Shown: piece after piece, positions 21,260 to 33,342 of the stretch
Layout of the letters: each line of letters begins with the position of its first letter
Numbering within the stretch: position 1 is the stretch's first letter
Assembly (NCBI GenBank): GCA_015680685.1
Contig: MNCI01017655.1
Coordinates: 707,242 to 771,241 of the forward strand
Source: Gnetum montanum
Taxonomy: Eukaryota; Streptophyta; Gnetopsida; Gnetales; Gnetaceae
Length of the DNA stretch: 64,000 nucleotides
Direction of reading: 5' to 3'
The notes under the pieces: generated by a model
What the model was told of the DNA's origin: nothing
What the model saw: the letters and a program-made list of their open reading frames with translations, nothing else
Databases searched by the model: none
Position numbers and translations under genes: made by a program

Positions 21260-24050
21260 CCTTGCAACCACAAGAGAAGCGGCCCAAAGCTAAGGGGCTA
21301 GCAAGAACAAGGACAAGAATTACCAGAAGCAACCCATGCAATGGGACCTCTCTGTGAGGAGCCTGAAGTGGAATCTGTCTAATAGATTCTAAAAGAAGAA
21401 GTGCCTACTGAACGAAGTGCTTAGACCCATGCTAAGGCTTGAGGTCACTTTGAATCAATCTTATCTTAATATCATCAAGTCCTGAGAAACTCACTGATCT
21501 ATTTTTTAAGAGATCACCTTTGAGTCATTTTTGGAGAAAGCTCCAGAGGATGTCAAGACACAATTGCAAGCCTCTCCCATGTGGCCAGTCATCATGTCTA
21601 GTGGGAAATGGTACATGGAAGAGATGTATCTCTTTTGGAGTAACCCAAGGCTAGGATCCATTATCAAAATCAAGGACATTCAAGTGTCCTACTTAGTAGA
21701 AGCTATCACATAGGCACTTGGGTTGCTTGATATTGGAAAAACTGTCCATAAAAGGTAATCCTAAGGCAAAGAGGGAGTGGACCTAGTGATGTTATGGGGT
21801 TGATTGTAAGAAGTACAATGCACTCACATTGGCGAAGCAAATTTACTTCAATATTATGGCCTATCACCTCAATTCAACAGTAAGGCCAAGCAAGGTTACT
21901 GCCTTCTTCGCCTATGCATGCATTGCTCTAAGCAGGAAATTTTCTGTCAACCTTCTATAATTGATCTACTTAGAGATAAATATGTGCTTCAAGAAAAATG
22001 AATGTGGAAGAAAGACCTTGCCCTTCTTGTACCTCATTCGAAAACTTTGCAAAAGGGCAAGCATTGTTTGGTACTCCAATGATACCATCAGGCATGCTCT
22101 GTTGGCCTTGTGGTCTAAAATCATAAAGGAAAAGATGCCAATAACAACTTAAGAAAAGGAGCAACCATCAACACCACCAACTCAAGAAATAATACCAAAG
22201 GCTTATGCAACCATTGAGCATCTGTGAAAAATATAAAAATAGTTCTTGAGGAAACAAGAGAAATGTGCAAGAATAAGTGGGGTAGATGCATCTATGTATT
22301 AGCTAGCAATGAGTCACCTTAATGAGATGGCCTAAATAGTTAGCTAGATGGAGAGGGGTGGTCCAATTTTCTTTGCCCAACGAATGTAGCTATCTACGAG
22401 GTTGGATCCCAATGCTTGGGAGGTGATGGTGTTACTATTGCACCACCATTTATTCCTAGAAATCTTTGGGAATGCTACCACCTTCTCGGTGCATTTGGAG
22501 GAAGGCAAAGGGGCAACTTTCTTGGTGATGCAGCACCAAGGGTAGGAAACAATTGTTGAAGTGGTGGTTGACTGTGTAGCTAAAACATTGAATGCATCCA
22601 TGATCTTGATACTAGATGTATCTACACTTAAAGACATAAAAACATCTACAGGCATGATTAGTGGAAAGTTAAATGTAGCCTAGCATGAAGAATTGCTAGA
22701 ATGACTAGTGGGAATTAGGCAACCAATTCCAGATATCTTTGATTATCTAGAGGAAATCATTGCAACCTAGTTGGAGTTGTTGAATGCAAGGGGAAAATGC
22801 ATTATTCTCAAGGGGAAACTTAAAATGGTCCAAGAAAGTAACCAATGCTTGGCCACGGAGGTTGCTAAACTTTGTGCCCAACTTGTGGATCCTGCAATCC
22901 TTAGCCCAATAGTAACTAGAGACGAAGCTTTCAAACAACTTCAAGAACAATTCCAAAAGGCCGAGGAGGAGGTAGTTATAGCCCTGTTCAACCAGTCTAT
23001 AGTTGAAGTAAAAAAGTATGCAATCCAGAAGGACTTAGCATAGATGCGCCAGGAGAACGAGACCCTAACCTCACAGAATTATTGCTTGCTGCAAAATGTT
23101 GATGCTCAGAAGGACTAGATGTAAGAATTTATTCATCAATATCAAGAGCATCTTGTTAGGGTGAACACTAAACTAAAGAAATTGGCTACAAAAAATCAAA
23201 ATCTATCAAGGAGGAAGTACACATCTTGCACTAGAAATTTGCCATTGAAATTGCCACTTAAAAGAATGAAGCTTTGATGTTTGAAAAAGTGAAGAATCAC
23301 TATAGAGACTAGGTTGGTGTGCAAAAGAAAGTTAATGAGAAACACATTTAGATGGTGAAGGTGAAATTGAATGATGCCCTCCAAAAACTCCAATAAGGAA
23401 GAAAAATGTGACAACCCATCATTGATGGGATCGATGCCTATAACAAAGTAGAGATTCTTTTGAAGGAGTTCCAAATCGAAGAGATGAAAGAATATATGGA
23501 GTTAGCCAACCTCCAATATGCAAACTTGGCAATGCTGACTACTAAATGGTCATGATCAAAGTTAGGGAAGCAAGTGACTAGCTCGTATCTGTTATACAAG
23601 GTAGAGTTTAAGCATCACAAAGATGACAAGTAGAAGGTTGAGACTGCAAATGCTAAACTCAAAGTTCTTAGAGCATGGTTCAAAGATCAATGATCAGTCA
23701 CTAAGAACTTAGCTAAATGGATGAATGACTCTAGGAGCTGAAAGACATAGTTAAGGTGTTTGACATTGAATGCAAACAGTTCATTGCCTGGTTCATCAAC
23801 GTTAAGGAGCTCTTTCTAGCAATCTTGTGTCCCTGGGATGTGCCTATTATGATCCAGATTGGTGAAGTTGCATGGACAATGCACAATCCTAGGAGTAAGG
23901 AGGAGAAAATGAAAGCACTACTACATGCTTTTCACCTCCTACCTGAAGGTGCAGTAGTAGTAGGATAGTTGCAGCCACCTCAACCACTACCCATGCGCGA
24001 AGTCAGTGAAGGTCCCTTGAAGCCTTAGGAACCACCACTACTTGGGGCTG
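21260..24050 (+). pseudogene. Accessory ORF downstream of integrase, coiled-coil-rich
   Basis: About 2.8 kb of protein-like sequence in one orientation between the spacer and the polypurine tract, broken by stops. The N-terminal part (21531-22150) includes WPVIMSSGKWYMEEMYLFW, then VRPSKVTAFFAYACIALSRK, then LPFLYLIRKLCKRASI. This resembles the domain annotated as putative plant transposon protein in other plant Gypsy elements (recalled, not checked). The middle (22770-23400) is rich in Glu/Gln/Lys/Leu with heptad-like spacing (FKQLQEQFQKAEEEVVIAL), consistent with coiled coil. The end (23756-23966) reads FDIECKQFIAWFINVKELFL...LLPEGAVVV. No signal peptide or membrane segment was seen, so an envelope role is not supported. 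A second copy lies at 27940-33200; the other Athila-like element (55690-63204) lacks it. Confidence 0.6.
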
Positions 24051-24289
24051 TCTGATCTTCTCCAAGAAGCTTTAGATCATCAAGGAATGTGCTATCTAGT
24101 TTTTGAAGAGTTGTGTTATGGTGTTCAATTTTGTGTCCTAAACATTGTCATTCTTTGTCATGTGTTGATCCATACGCCTAGGCACTCCATTTTTTGTCAA
24201 GTCAGTTAATTTGTTTTGTTTGAGAAAAGTTAGTCAATAATCCCATACCTTCCTAATTTTATAAAATAATTCAAGAATGAGTTTTCACT

Positions 24290-24303
24290 TAGTTATGGGG
24301 TTA
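24290..24303 (+). other. Polypurine tract of the Athila-like element
   Basis: TTAGTTATGGGGTTA lies directly before the 3' LTR start TGATGAGT. The related 3' ends at 33329-33342 (TTAGTTGTAGGGGAA) and, on the minus strand, 56496-56505 (CATGGGGGTA) have the same short G-run at the same place, which identifies it as the plus-strand primer. Confidence 0.7.
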
Positions 24304-25220
24304 TGATGAGTTGCATTTAGTTGGCTATATCAATGATGCGTCATCGATGTGGCCTCATTGATGCATTGTATCATGTGTTAACAAGGCCCCATTGAAGCAG
24401 TGTTGGTTTTTGCTAGTTTTCGGTTATAATACGCACTTGTAGCTACATTTATGATAATTAGAGATTGTATTTGTAATAAAGCTCTTGTAGTTTTTCCATT
24501 TGAAAGTTAGAATTTTCCTCTTGAGTGCCTACAATAAGAGTTATTAAGTGTATGGATCTTTATTCAAGCATTATTGTACTCGAGCATGACAGTGTGTGTG
24601 GCAATAAAGATGAGCTTTTTGATAAACCTTGTAGCACTTTGGATAGAGTAGCTATTTTAATTATGCATTCAATGTTTTTAATTATTTATTAAATGTTTTC
24701 TATTAGTTATTAAATATTTTCTAGTTATTACATTAATGAAGTAATTAAGCTAGATCGATTACATACATAAGTACAACTGCTTTAAGCATAACACATATTC
24801 ACTTTGTAATCCCAGTAGTGTTATTGCTTGGTATGCCTAGTAACATAGCGCTTGGTCACCCAACAGTAGATACGTGGGTTCAACACATGTATAGAAAGTG
24901 GGACCAGATACTTATGTTAGAACTAGTTATGCTAGTTAATTAGTTCATTTAAATTAGATAATCTAATCACTTTTATCTCCATTTGAACATCAAACCATAA
25001 AAATGAAAAATGATAAAAAATCAAATGCCTCAATTACACTTAACCATACTAGTGTACATCACAAGTGTAATTGGGAAGACAATGATTGACCTTAACTCAA
25101 GATTCACTTCCTAGAAGACTAGTGCACTGGAAATGATAAAGTCCATGGAATTTGACAGGATTGTACATGAACACTTTGTGGTTCATATGGTTGGGCATTG
25201 GGATACCTCACCACTCATCA
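24304..25220 (+). repeat. 3' LTR of the Athila-like element
   Basis: 917 bp, starting TGATGAGT and ending ACTCATCA like the 5' LTR. It aligns with 12063-12968 throughout. The TATA box has decayed (GGTTATAATACG near 24424). AGTAC follows at 25221-25225 as the right target duplication. Confidence 0.92.
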
Positions 25221-25900
25221 AGTACTATTAGAACTACACACGGTAAAATTGACTTTCTCTAAAAGCCATTTGCAAGTAATTTTTTAACTTGCCTTTGCAA
25301 TTTAGTCCACTAATTCAATGCCATTCAGTATGGCCTCTCATTTGAAATGGTAGCACCAAGAATGAAATCAATTTGGTGCTAAACATTCCTCATTGATGGT
25401 AATCCATATAATTCCCCTTTGAATACCTTGGAAAATTACTCCTTTAAGCTTGGAAGATATACTTGCACATCACCATAGTTAGAAGCAACAATTGAAATAA
25501 TCACAAAACCAAAATCAACTTCATCACATTCCTTAATATATTTCATCTTCCCAAAGGAATTAAGGAAGCATAAAATGAGCTTTGCTATCTCACTTATTTA
25601 TCTGTCATTAGAATGAACTCATGGGTTCCATTAGGTCTTAAGAGAAATATCTTGACAACCAATGCATCTTGTAGGGTCTAGGATAAGGATTTGTTAATAA
25701 ACCTAGTGTAGCAACTACCATAGAAAAAATAATATTTTCCTAGGCTTCCCCATCAATCAAAACATGTATTCATTTTCCACTAAGCAACCATCTGGTCCCA
25801 ATTTGAAATAACACTTTTCTTCCTAGATGGTCTCCTCTATTCACATTTTCTATAAATGTGTAAAAATTTAATTCTAAACCTTTCTTAATATTGGGAGCAT
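25221..25900 (-). pseudogene. Chromovirus-like protease remnant and RT N-terminus, split by insertion
   Basis: Minus-strand reading at 25450-25221 gives the conserved RT entry region (GELYGLPSMRNV, then HQIDFILGATISNERPY, then LQRQVKKLLANGF, then a decayed SPCAVP motif), typical of chromovirus Gypsy elements. Upstream, 25900-25640 holds protease-linker remnants (FTFIENVNRGDHLGRK and similar) with the active site too decayed to read. The frame runs into the 12063-25220 element at the target duplication and resumes at 12062, but there it enters the RNase H end directly: the RT palm, thumb and most of RNase H were missing before the insertion. Confidence 0.75.
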
Positions 25901-25959
25901 TAGGATTATCTTTCTAAAGAGCTTAGCTTGATGTCTCCTTTGCCTCCATGATTTGTACA

Positions 25960-27134
25960 TCCTTACCCTTGGCTGCCTTATAAAATGGAAATTCCCATTA
26001 ATTATTTTTCCATTATCTACATTTGAAGCACTGGATCTTGGATGAGTTGTTATCTAAATCCTTGCCTCCTTTACCTTGGTCTTTCTTGGCTTTGTCCTTC
26101 TCATCACCCTATTCATGCTTCTTATCATGGCTTGCATCCTTGTTTTCATATTTTTACTTGAATCCTTATGTAGGTTTGGATCCCTTGTCCTTTTCCTTTG
26201 AAGTTTGTTTGCTTCTCTTTCCAAATCCATTGAGTTTCTTTTCCACCTTAAGCACCAAATCATAAGCCTCATCAAGGGTTTGTAGCTCATAGAATGACAA
26301 TTCTAACTTGTAAGCCATTTTAAGACCTCCAGGAAAGATTGAAGCTTGTTCATACTCTTCCTATTTTACCTTAGCATGATGGACTAAATCATAGAATTTT
26401 ATGTAAAATTACTTGACATCTTTGTCTCCCTATCTAAGGAATTTTAGCTTCATGATTATCTCTTGTCTCTGCAAAGATTAGTCAAATTTCTGTTTCAACC
26501 TAGATTTCATCAAGGAAAAATCCATGATAGGTTGATCATTTTTTCTCTCATAACTTTAGGATTCTTTTTCCCACCAAGTTGAAGCAATTCATGCTAATTT
26601 AGATTTTTTTAATTAGTCTTACAATTGGTTTGGTACCTCTTCCAACTCAAAATATTTGTTAAGTACCTTCAACTAACTTGCAAAAGCAGTGCTACCATCT
26701 ACACCATTGAAAGTCTTTAGCTCCACATATGGTAGTATTGCAGCATTCTTGAATGCCCTAGCAAGTCTATCTTTATCTACATTTTCAAGCTTACCATAAG
26801 AAGCAAATGAAGATAGAGATGGAACTCTTAGAGTTTTGAAATGAGGATCTAGATTCCCTTCCCTTGAAACCCTAAGCTAATGGATTTTCACACTCCCATA
26901 GCTAGAATTTTTTTCCTCCTCATTGGATCTCCTTCCATCAAGCTTTAAAACTTCTTCATCATCATTTGCAAGAGAAAATGCATCATCACTACATGGCTGA
27001 ATATGGCTGGGATGTACATTCTGATCTATCTTAGCACTAATCTCATCAAATCGATCAATTATTAGCTAAAAGGCATATTTCATGTTCTCCATGTCTCGAT
27101 TTAGGGCTTAAACATTTTTATTTTTAGGAGCCAT
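25960..27134 (-). pseudogene. gag of the split chromovirus-like element
   Basis: The minus-strand frame starts at an ATG (27134-27132, MAPKNKN). It continues through DRFDEISAKID, the capsid-like stretch LPYVELKTFNGVDGSTAFASQL...KYFELEEVP, a basic linker (KEKDKGSKP...KDKAKKDQGKG) and half a zinc knuckle (IQCFKC near 26020; the His and third Cys are lost). At least ten stops and several frame changes are present. Position and order (gag, then RT, on the same strand) link it to the remnant at 25221-25900. The start lies about 60 bp inside the primer-site-like sequence at 27188-27199. Confidence 0.75.
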
Positions 27135-27187
27135 CTAAAATAGACAAAAATACATAACCAAATTCTAACAAAAAACAACCCCTTACT

Positions 27188-27930
27188 CTCTGATATTAAT
27201 CACTGGAGTAGGGTCACTTTGATTTTTTATAACCCTTCAAATATGTTGAATCTAGAAAATATGCAAGACAAAGAATTGCTAGAAAAAGAAAGCTAGCTAT
27301 CTTCTATTAAATATAATTATAGTGGATTAACAAATCTCATATCATAAATCATAGCTCTCATACACTCAACAATATTGTAGAGCATGAGGCTCTACAATCA
27401 CACAATGATTATCCTTAATGTACAACTCAATCAAACTAGATCTCATAACATAGATCTAACATCCAACACACACATAGAGAACTATGGCCAAGATCACCTA
27501 CATAGACTTGACCTTAGAGATGCACACCACTCTCATGAAATCTCTCTCTCCCAACTCTTTCTTTTTTCTTCTTCTGATGTTCTAGCTTCTAGGTTGCTCC
27601 TCTCACAGGTAGTCACAAATAGCAATCCAACCATAATCACAATTGGTAATCCCATGTGCAATTACAACTAGCATTTCCACATGCTAGATTTATCACACAT
27701 AAAGAAATAAAAAAAATCTAGAACTAATTTTCTTCAATTCATCTCCATCGTTAGATCTGTTCCAATTGATCTCCATCATCAAATCTACCATGTTAAACTT
27801 TATCTTGGAACTTCTTCCCTTTTTTCCCCCTCTACTCATAGTAAAGATGTCACTAATTTTTTTAGTTTTAAAGCTTGCAAAAAAAACATATCTCTAGCTC
27901 CCAAAACCTATAAATTGACCACCTGTAGGA
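27188..27930 (-). repeat. Decayed primer site and 5' LTR of the chromovirus-like element
   Basis: The minus strand at 27199-27188 reads TTAATATCAGAG, two transitions from TTGGTATCAGAG (initiator-Met primer). The adjacent LTR edge is CCTACTCCA (27204). A TATA-like AATTTATAGG lies near 27910. The U3 beyond it appears truncated, because accessory-ORF-like plus-strand sequence begins at about 27940. Confidence 0.5.
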
Positions 27931-27939
27931 ATGAAAAAG

Positions 27940-28263
27940 GGCTTTGAAGAGGTGTCCCTAGACTAAGGTAATAAGTCAGACAAAGAGCTTGTTTCTGATT
28001 AGTTTCCTAATGAGAAACTTTTTGTAAAGAAACCAATAACTATATCTAGTGCATTCAAACCATGATATGCATAGTTCCTCTCATATTTATTCAAACATGA
28101 GGTCCTTAATAAATGGGACAAGAAGAAAAGACAATGCTTCATTCACCAAGTCAAGTACTATAGGGAGATAGAAGGTAGTATTAATAAGATCTATGCAGAA
28201 AGCTTAGTGTGATGGTGCATGCTTGATGAAGATAAACTCAAAATTCTCGAGGACGAACACTAT
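27940..28263 (+). pseudogene. Accessory ORF copy 2, 5' fragment
   Basis: The plus-strand frame reads MKKGFEEVSLD, then NEKLFVKKPITISSAF, then KWDKKKRQCFIHQVKYY, then LDEDKLKILEDEHY. It stops at the start of an LTR-like block and appears to continue after it at 30907. The protein is not recognised on its own. Its link to the post-integrase accessory ORF rests on position and orientation, and on the polypurine tract and LTR that close the same module at 33329-34060. Confidence 0.4.
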
Positions 28264-30906
28264 TGTCACAACTTAGCCATTATATAGAACAACAAATAAT
28301 CAAAGTGTTAAGCTTATTTGGAGTACTAGTCATAATATTTCTTCATGCAAGTAGGAAATTTTCTAAGAAAAAACTTGTATAATGAAAATTAATAAATATT
28401 GCTCATTGAGCAGAAGAGAATAATATTGTAAAGAAACTTGCTAAAGAAATCTTGAAGATCTACATTAAATTATAGTTCATGAACTCATTCCACAAGAACA
28501 CAAATGCATAACATAGAAAGCCCTAGAAGAATAATGAAGTTTACAGTAGAATTTGTTCATGAAAATATCTGAGGATTAATAAAGTAGGTTCTTAAATCAA
28601 GCTAAGGTTCTAAGATTGATTTGCAACCACGAGAATTTCATTATTAATGGAGCTCAAAGATTGTTAATTAGTTAAGTTTATTTATTTCTTAATGGCTCCA
28701 ATGGTTTAAGATTCATAGAATTGGCTTGTAAAACCAAATTTTGATTCTAGCTATTTTGGTTCTACAAGATGACCCAACTACCATGTTGGATTTAAGATAG
28801 TTAATTTGGGCTGAATATTGAAATGGTTACACTTTAATTAGTTTTTAAATCAAATGAGAATTTATTAAAAATATTTTGCATGCTTATAATCTAATTTTAA
28901 GGTCAAATTTCCACATTAGATAATATATTCAAGCTTGAGTATTATCATAGTTTATAAAATCAGGAGCTCAAAATCAAACAAAGTTGACTTTTTAATATGA
29001 ATCTTGTAGAAATAAAAGAAGTGTTCTATAATAGAATATCAAATTAATCCTATAAATAAATCTCATATGTTGTGGGGATCAAATAAGAGAGGCTTAGTTT
29101 GTAGAACCAAAAAGTAAGTTCGATAAAGAGAAGTAGAATTAATTCTATAAAGGAAAGCTTGTGTCATTTGATACATTAAATTTGAAAAGGGTAAGTATTA
29201 TAAAGCCAAAAAATTATCTCTATGAAAAATAATCATTTTGTTAACAATGTCAAATTAGCTCTTAGAGTTGGTGAGCTCATAGAAGGATAAATCAATTCTA
29301 TAAATGTTCTCATTTGTTGTTCTACCATGTCAACTGATATGACTTTGGTTTTGAATTGTTATTTTTTGTTCTACATGGAACATGTTATTTTACATATTTC
29401 TCAAACTTGTATGATTTTGGTTTTGAATTGTTTATTAATATATATGCGATGTATGGTATGATGTGGACATGTGGAATATGATATGTGATGATGAGACTAG
29501 TATGATGGGAATATTATATTTTTGGGGCCTATTGTGGCATGAAAATTTTTGGAAGTTTTAATCCTTCCTGGTGGTAATTAAATATTATTTTATTAATCAA
29601 ACTTTGAACATGCATAACTTTGCTTCCAGAAGTCCAATTTAGGTGAACTTAGTGTTATTGGGATCGTCTTGGGAAGTACTTTCTAGTTGCAGAATTGGTT
29701 TTTTTCTTTGGGAATATATCATTTTAAGGGTTATTATAGAGGTCATTTTGTGGAATTATGTGGTCATATTATGGTTGTTTGGATGTGTTGTGCTTATGAC
29801 ATGTGTTGGCTTAAGCTAGTTGGAATGTGTACATGTCTTCACAATGACACTTGTGATGGTCGTTGGTGGGTGGTGCTAGCATGAGTGTGTGGATTGGTTG
29901 ATGATGAGGTACCCTAGAGGTGGTATGGATTGATCCCCACTATGATGCATCAATGAGGCTCTTGTCTCATATCTCATCCTGAGAGTGGAAGAGCATAGTT
30001 GTGTTCATCCCTATCACCAGTTCTCCAAAAGGTTACTAGTTGTGAGTCACAAGTTAATGGACCCTAGCACTAGTTGAATAAATAAAAGAATAATAAAAGA
30101 CCTACAGGAAATGGCTATTAAGAGTACTCATGGAAATGTTTCATAGGCTACACTAAGTGTGGATATGTTAGTGACCACATGAACTATGTATATGATAGTA
30201 TTGATTTGTGAGTCATATTGCTGATAATATGTATTATGATTGGATTATGATTGTGTGGATCATGGACTATTTAGCAGTATTTTGTAGGTATGATTACATG
30301 GGCATGATAGTGGAAATGCATGTGATGTGATGTAACAAATATATGATAGATGATTTCGGACTATGGTGTTATCTATGATTGTATGATAGCCATCTATCCT
30401 CTTTGATAATAATTATGTTAGCATTATGGGTGATATGGTGTGTGTGTTGTTTTGAGCATGTGTAAGCCTATAGGTTACCTAGTATCCCACTCCTCTCCTC
30501 TAGTGTAGCACTTGTCAATCATCTAACAGGGGAAGTGTAAAGGATTATCACTTAGTTGTGCACTAACTCTATTTAATTACAGGTGAAATGCATAAGAGCC
30601 TAGACAAGCATAAAGAGGGAGAGTAAAGGAGGGAAAATCTTCAGTGGTTGGTTAATGTATATTTTCATATACAGTAGTATAGACTATGTATAGTTGTATG
30701 AAACTCTCTATACTCTTATATATATGATGATGATGTTTATTTGTTTTTGTGTTTAGTTTTTGATTTGGTATGAAATTTCTGTGCAGTTTAACCTTCCTTA
30801 ATATCATGTATTTTACACATCATAAGTTTTTAGTTAGCATACTTTTGTTGTAAGATTACTAGTGATCTTATGTATCACCCTACCCTAGGTAGGGCGAGGT
30901 GTTACA
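28264..30906 (+). repeat. Long LTR-like block (possible solo LTR, chromovirus type)
   Basis: It starts TGTCACAAC and ends GTAGGGCGAGGTGTTACA; the ends are near-inverted repeats (TGTxACAxC), and AGGGCGxGGTGTTACA is a familiar 3' end of plant chromovirus LTRs. It is AT-rich and non-coding. The flanks (ACTAT left, ATCCA right) do not match as a 5-bp target duplication, so the left edge could be misplaced. The block separates two parts of an accessory-ORF reading frame. Confidence 0.4.
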
Positions 30907-33200
30907 ATCCAGCCCTTCATATGATACCAGTACGAGGTAGAGAAATTCTACTAGAACATTGCTATTAATGGTACCATGACTTTTGTTGGTGGAATTCCTA
31001 TTCCTATTTCTACATGGGTAATCTCACAGGGTATAAGATTTCCAAATGAACCAACAAACAAGTGGTGGCAACATACCCAAAAGATTGACTCCAAGCCTAG
31101 GTTGAAGATCATGCTAGAGGCCTTTAATATAAAAAAAGTTGAGGTAAAGGTGTATAAACTTTCCCTAGTTCAAAATATCATGTACAAAATTATCACTAAA
31201 AACTTTATGCCCACTAAATAACCATCAAGTATCTCAACTTAGGGGGTAAGATTGTGGTTATGATGAGAGAGAAGTGTATCATCAATGTCTCATATTTTCT
31301 CTATAAGGCCCTAATCCAAAAAAATTGAAGATATGACCAAGGATAAGAGGGAGGTCTATGCCTTTTTAGGATTAATCCAAAAACTTTGGGAACTAGCAGG
31401 CATAGTCAACCATATGAAAAGAAATCCTATAATAATAGGAATTTAGACTGGAAGAAGATGATGATGGTTGTCCTAAGAAGACATCCTAAGGTCATTGGAG
31501 TTATACCTGACTTGAATGATGAGATGCCTACCACAAAGGTATCCCATATCCAATATTTAGATTAGCTCCACTAATGACAATTTAGAGCATCAACCATACC
31601 TTAAGCATGTCAACAAACATAGGTGTAATGACTTAGTAAATTTGTTTCCCAACATTCTAGATTTAGGATTAAGAAAAGCTAGGAACCTCTTCATGGTAAT
31701 AGTGCTTGATGTATAATGCACATTGAAGATGATGGGTAGGCTACCATAATCCATGTTGAAAGTTCACAAGACCTTGGTAGTAATGTCTTGAAAATGATGG
31801 AAGTCATTGTGGGTGATGAGGTAATAAGGGAGAATCTCTTTGAGTTTTCTTCTCCATTGCTATATGATTCACTCATGGATTATTTTGATAACCCTTTTTA
31901 GTCTCAAACTCATGTATCTTCATATAGTGTTTCATCATCACATCAATCAAGGCACAACATACATAACATCTAGCATGTAGCTGAATTCCTTCAGGTATCT
32001 ATTGATCAACCTAGGACTAGTTGCTGGGTGAAGGAAGAGTAAAGAGTTAATCCTAGGGCTAAGTTACTATTGAGAAACATCAACAGTATGGTAGAAATTG
32101 AACTCATTAAGGTATGAGCTAAGTTGAAAATTACTTATGTTGATTGACCATTCTATCTGCAAGAGTTGTAGAGAAGCTAAGACAAAGTATGATGATTACA
32201 TAAGCAATTAAAATATCTAACACCATTGTTACTTGCACCTTCCATAATTACTTCAGAGGTGTGGATTGAGTGCATACAAGCTAAACTCTTCTAGTCATGC
32301 TAGGTTGGTGAAGAAGCTATGTTCATGAATAATGGCTTGGAGTAGTAAATTAGAATGTTAAAGCATCAATCCCAAAAATGGAAAGGAATGAGCCAAGAAG
32401 AGAAGAAGTAGATACTTTCCCTTTTCTAGCAAGTACAAAGGTTTATGAATGAAAGTAAAATCATGAACCAATTTCAAGACCAATACCTTTGCACACAAAA
32501 GAAGCATTGGAACTTGTAGTACTAGCTAGCAAAGAAAACTACTAGGGAAACTAATAAGCTTAGAAAGATCTATCTAATCAAGTAGGTAACCTAGGATGTT
32601 AAGGTGCATAGACTACAAAAAATTATAGCTCTACTAAATGAACATGTAATTGGGGAGAGGCATGAGATGAAGGAGAAATTTGACACCTTGCATGCCAAAA
32701 TCTAACAAATAGCCATGAGTGAACCAACACTACAAAAGAACATGAACCTTTTGGGAAATATGCACATCCTTTTCCATGAAGTAGCTATCACTATTTTTGA
32801 GAGGAGACTCAAGGAAGTGAAAGAGGATCCATAGGTGAAATGGAGAAGGTATCTTTATATGGTCCAAAATTCTACAAGTAAATTATGTACTGAGCTAAAA
32901 GATAAACCTCATTGAGTGACGATTAAGTTAAACATGGCCAACTCAAACTCTTGTATATGAAAAGGAATCATGAGTAGTTCCAAATTGATGTTGAGAAATG
33001 ATGAAAAGCAATCCTATGAGAGTAGAATTTGATGCATGGATAGAACTGATACCTCTAAGAGAATGTGATGGACTTGGAAGCACAAATTCATAGATTTCAT
33101 ATGTCTACACCTAGATCCCCTAGATTCTTCTCATATCAAGAAGACACATAAGGGGATTCTTCTCTTAGCCACCATTCCTTGGCACTTATTAATGAGATGA
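30907..33200 (+). pseudogene. Accessory ORF copy 2, main part
   Basis: The best frame (30976-31218) reads MTFVGGIPIPISTWVISQG, then LPNEPT-like FPNEPTNKWWQ, then LKIMLEAFNIKK and KLSLVQNIMYKII. Shorter pieces follow down to about 32830 (for example LLNEHVIGERHEMKEKFDTL and NLLGNMHILFHEV), again with a charged, heptad-like, coiled-coil character. The module ends with a non-coding tail, a polypurine tract and an LTR, the same layout as 21260-25220. Many stops are present. No catalytic motif, signal peptide or membrane segment was seen. Confidence 0.5.
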
Positions 33201-33328
33201 CTTGTAATTAATTATAATATAGTTATGATATGTACATTTATCTAGTTGTATTCCTCTGCATTAATCCTATCATATGTCTATTTCCAATCTTGTATTTTGG
33301 GCATTAAATCTATGGGACTAGCTTTACT

Positions 33329-33342
33329 TAGTTGTAGGGGAA
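33329..33342 (+). other. Polypurine tract of the second accessory-ORF element
   Basis: TTAGTTGTAGGGGAA sits immediately before TGATGAGT, matching the arrangement at 24290-24303. Confidence 0.6.

Larger units (their letters stand above)
12063..25220 (+). mobile_element. Complete, decayed Athila-like Ty3/Gypsy LTR retrotransposon
   Basis: A 13.16-kb element with two LTRs, a tRNA-Asp-type primer site, gag, protease, RT, RNase H, integrase (in Gypsy order), a long 3' spacer, an accessory ORF and a polypurine tract, flanked by a 5-bp target duplication. The FMDxFS RT motif, the NHLSHL-type RNase H end and the Asp primer place it near the Athila branch of the OTA clade. Every coding domain carries several stops (mostly TAG/TAA/TGA explainable by C-to-T or G-to-A), and the RT and integrase active sites are mutated, so it is dead. 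It is nested inside a minus-strand chromovirus-like element. Confidence 0.93.

Noticed and set aside
21260-24050. Envelope glycoprotein interpretation of the accessory ORF
   Set aside because: No signal peptide, membrane span, cleavage site or glycosylation-rich ectodomain can be seen; position alone is not enough.
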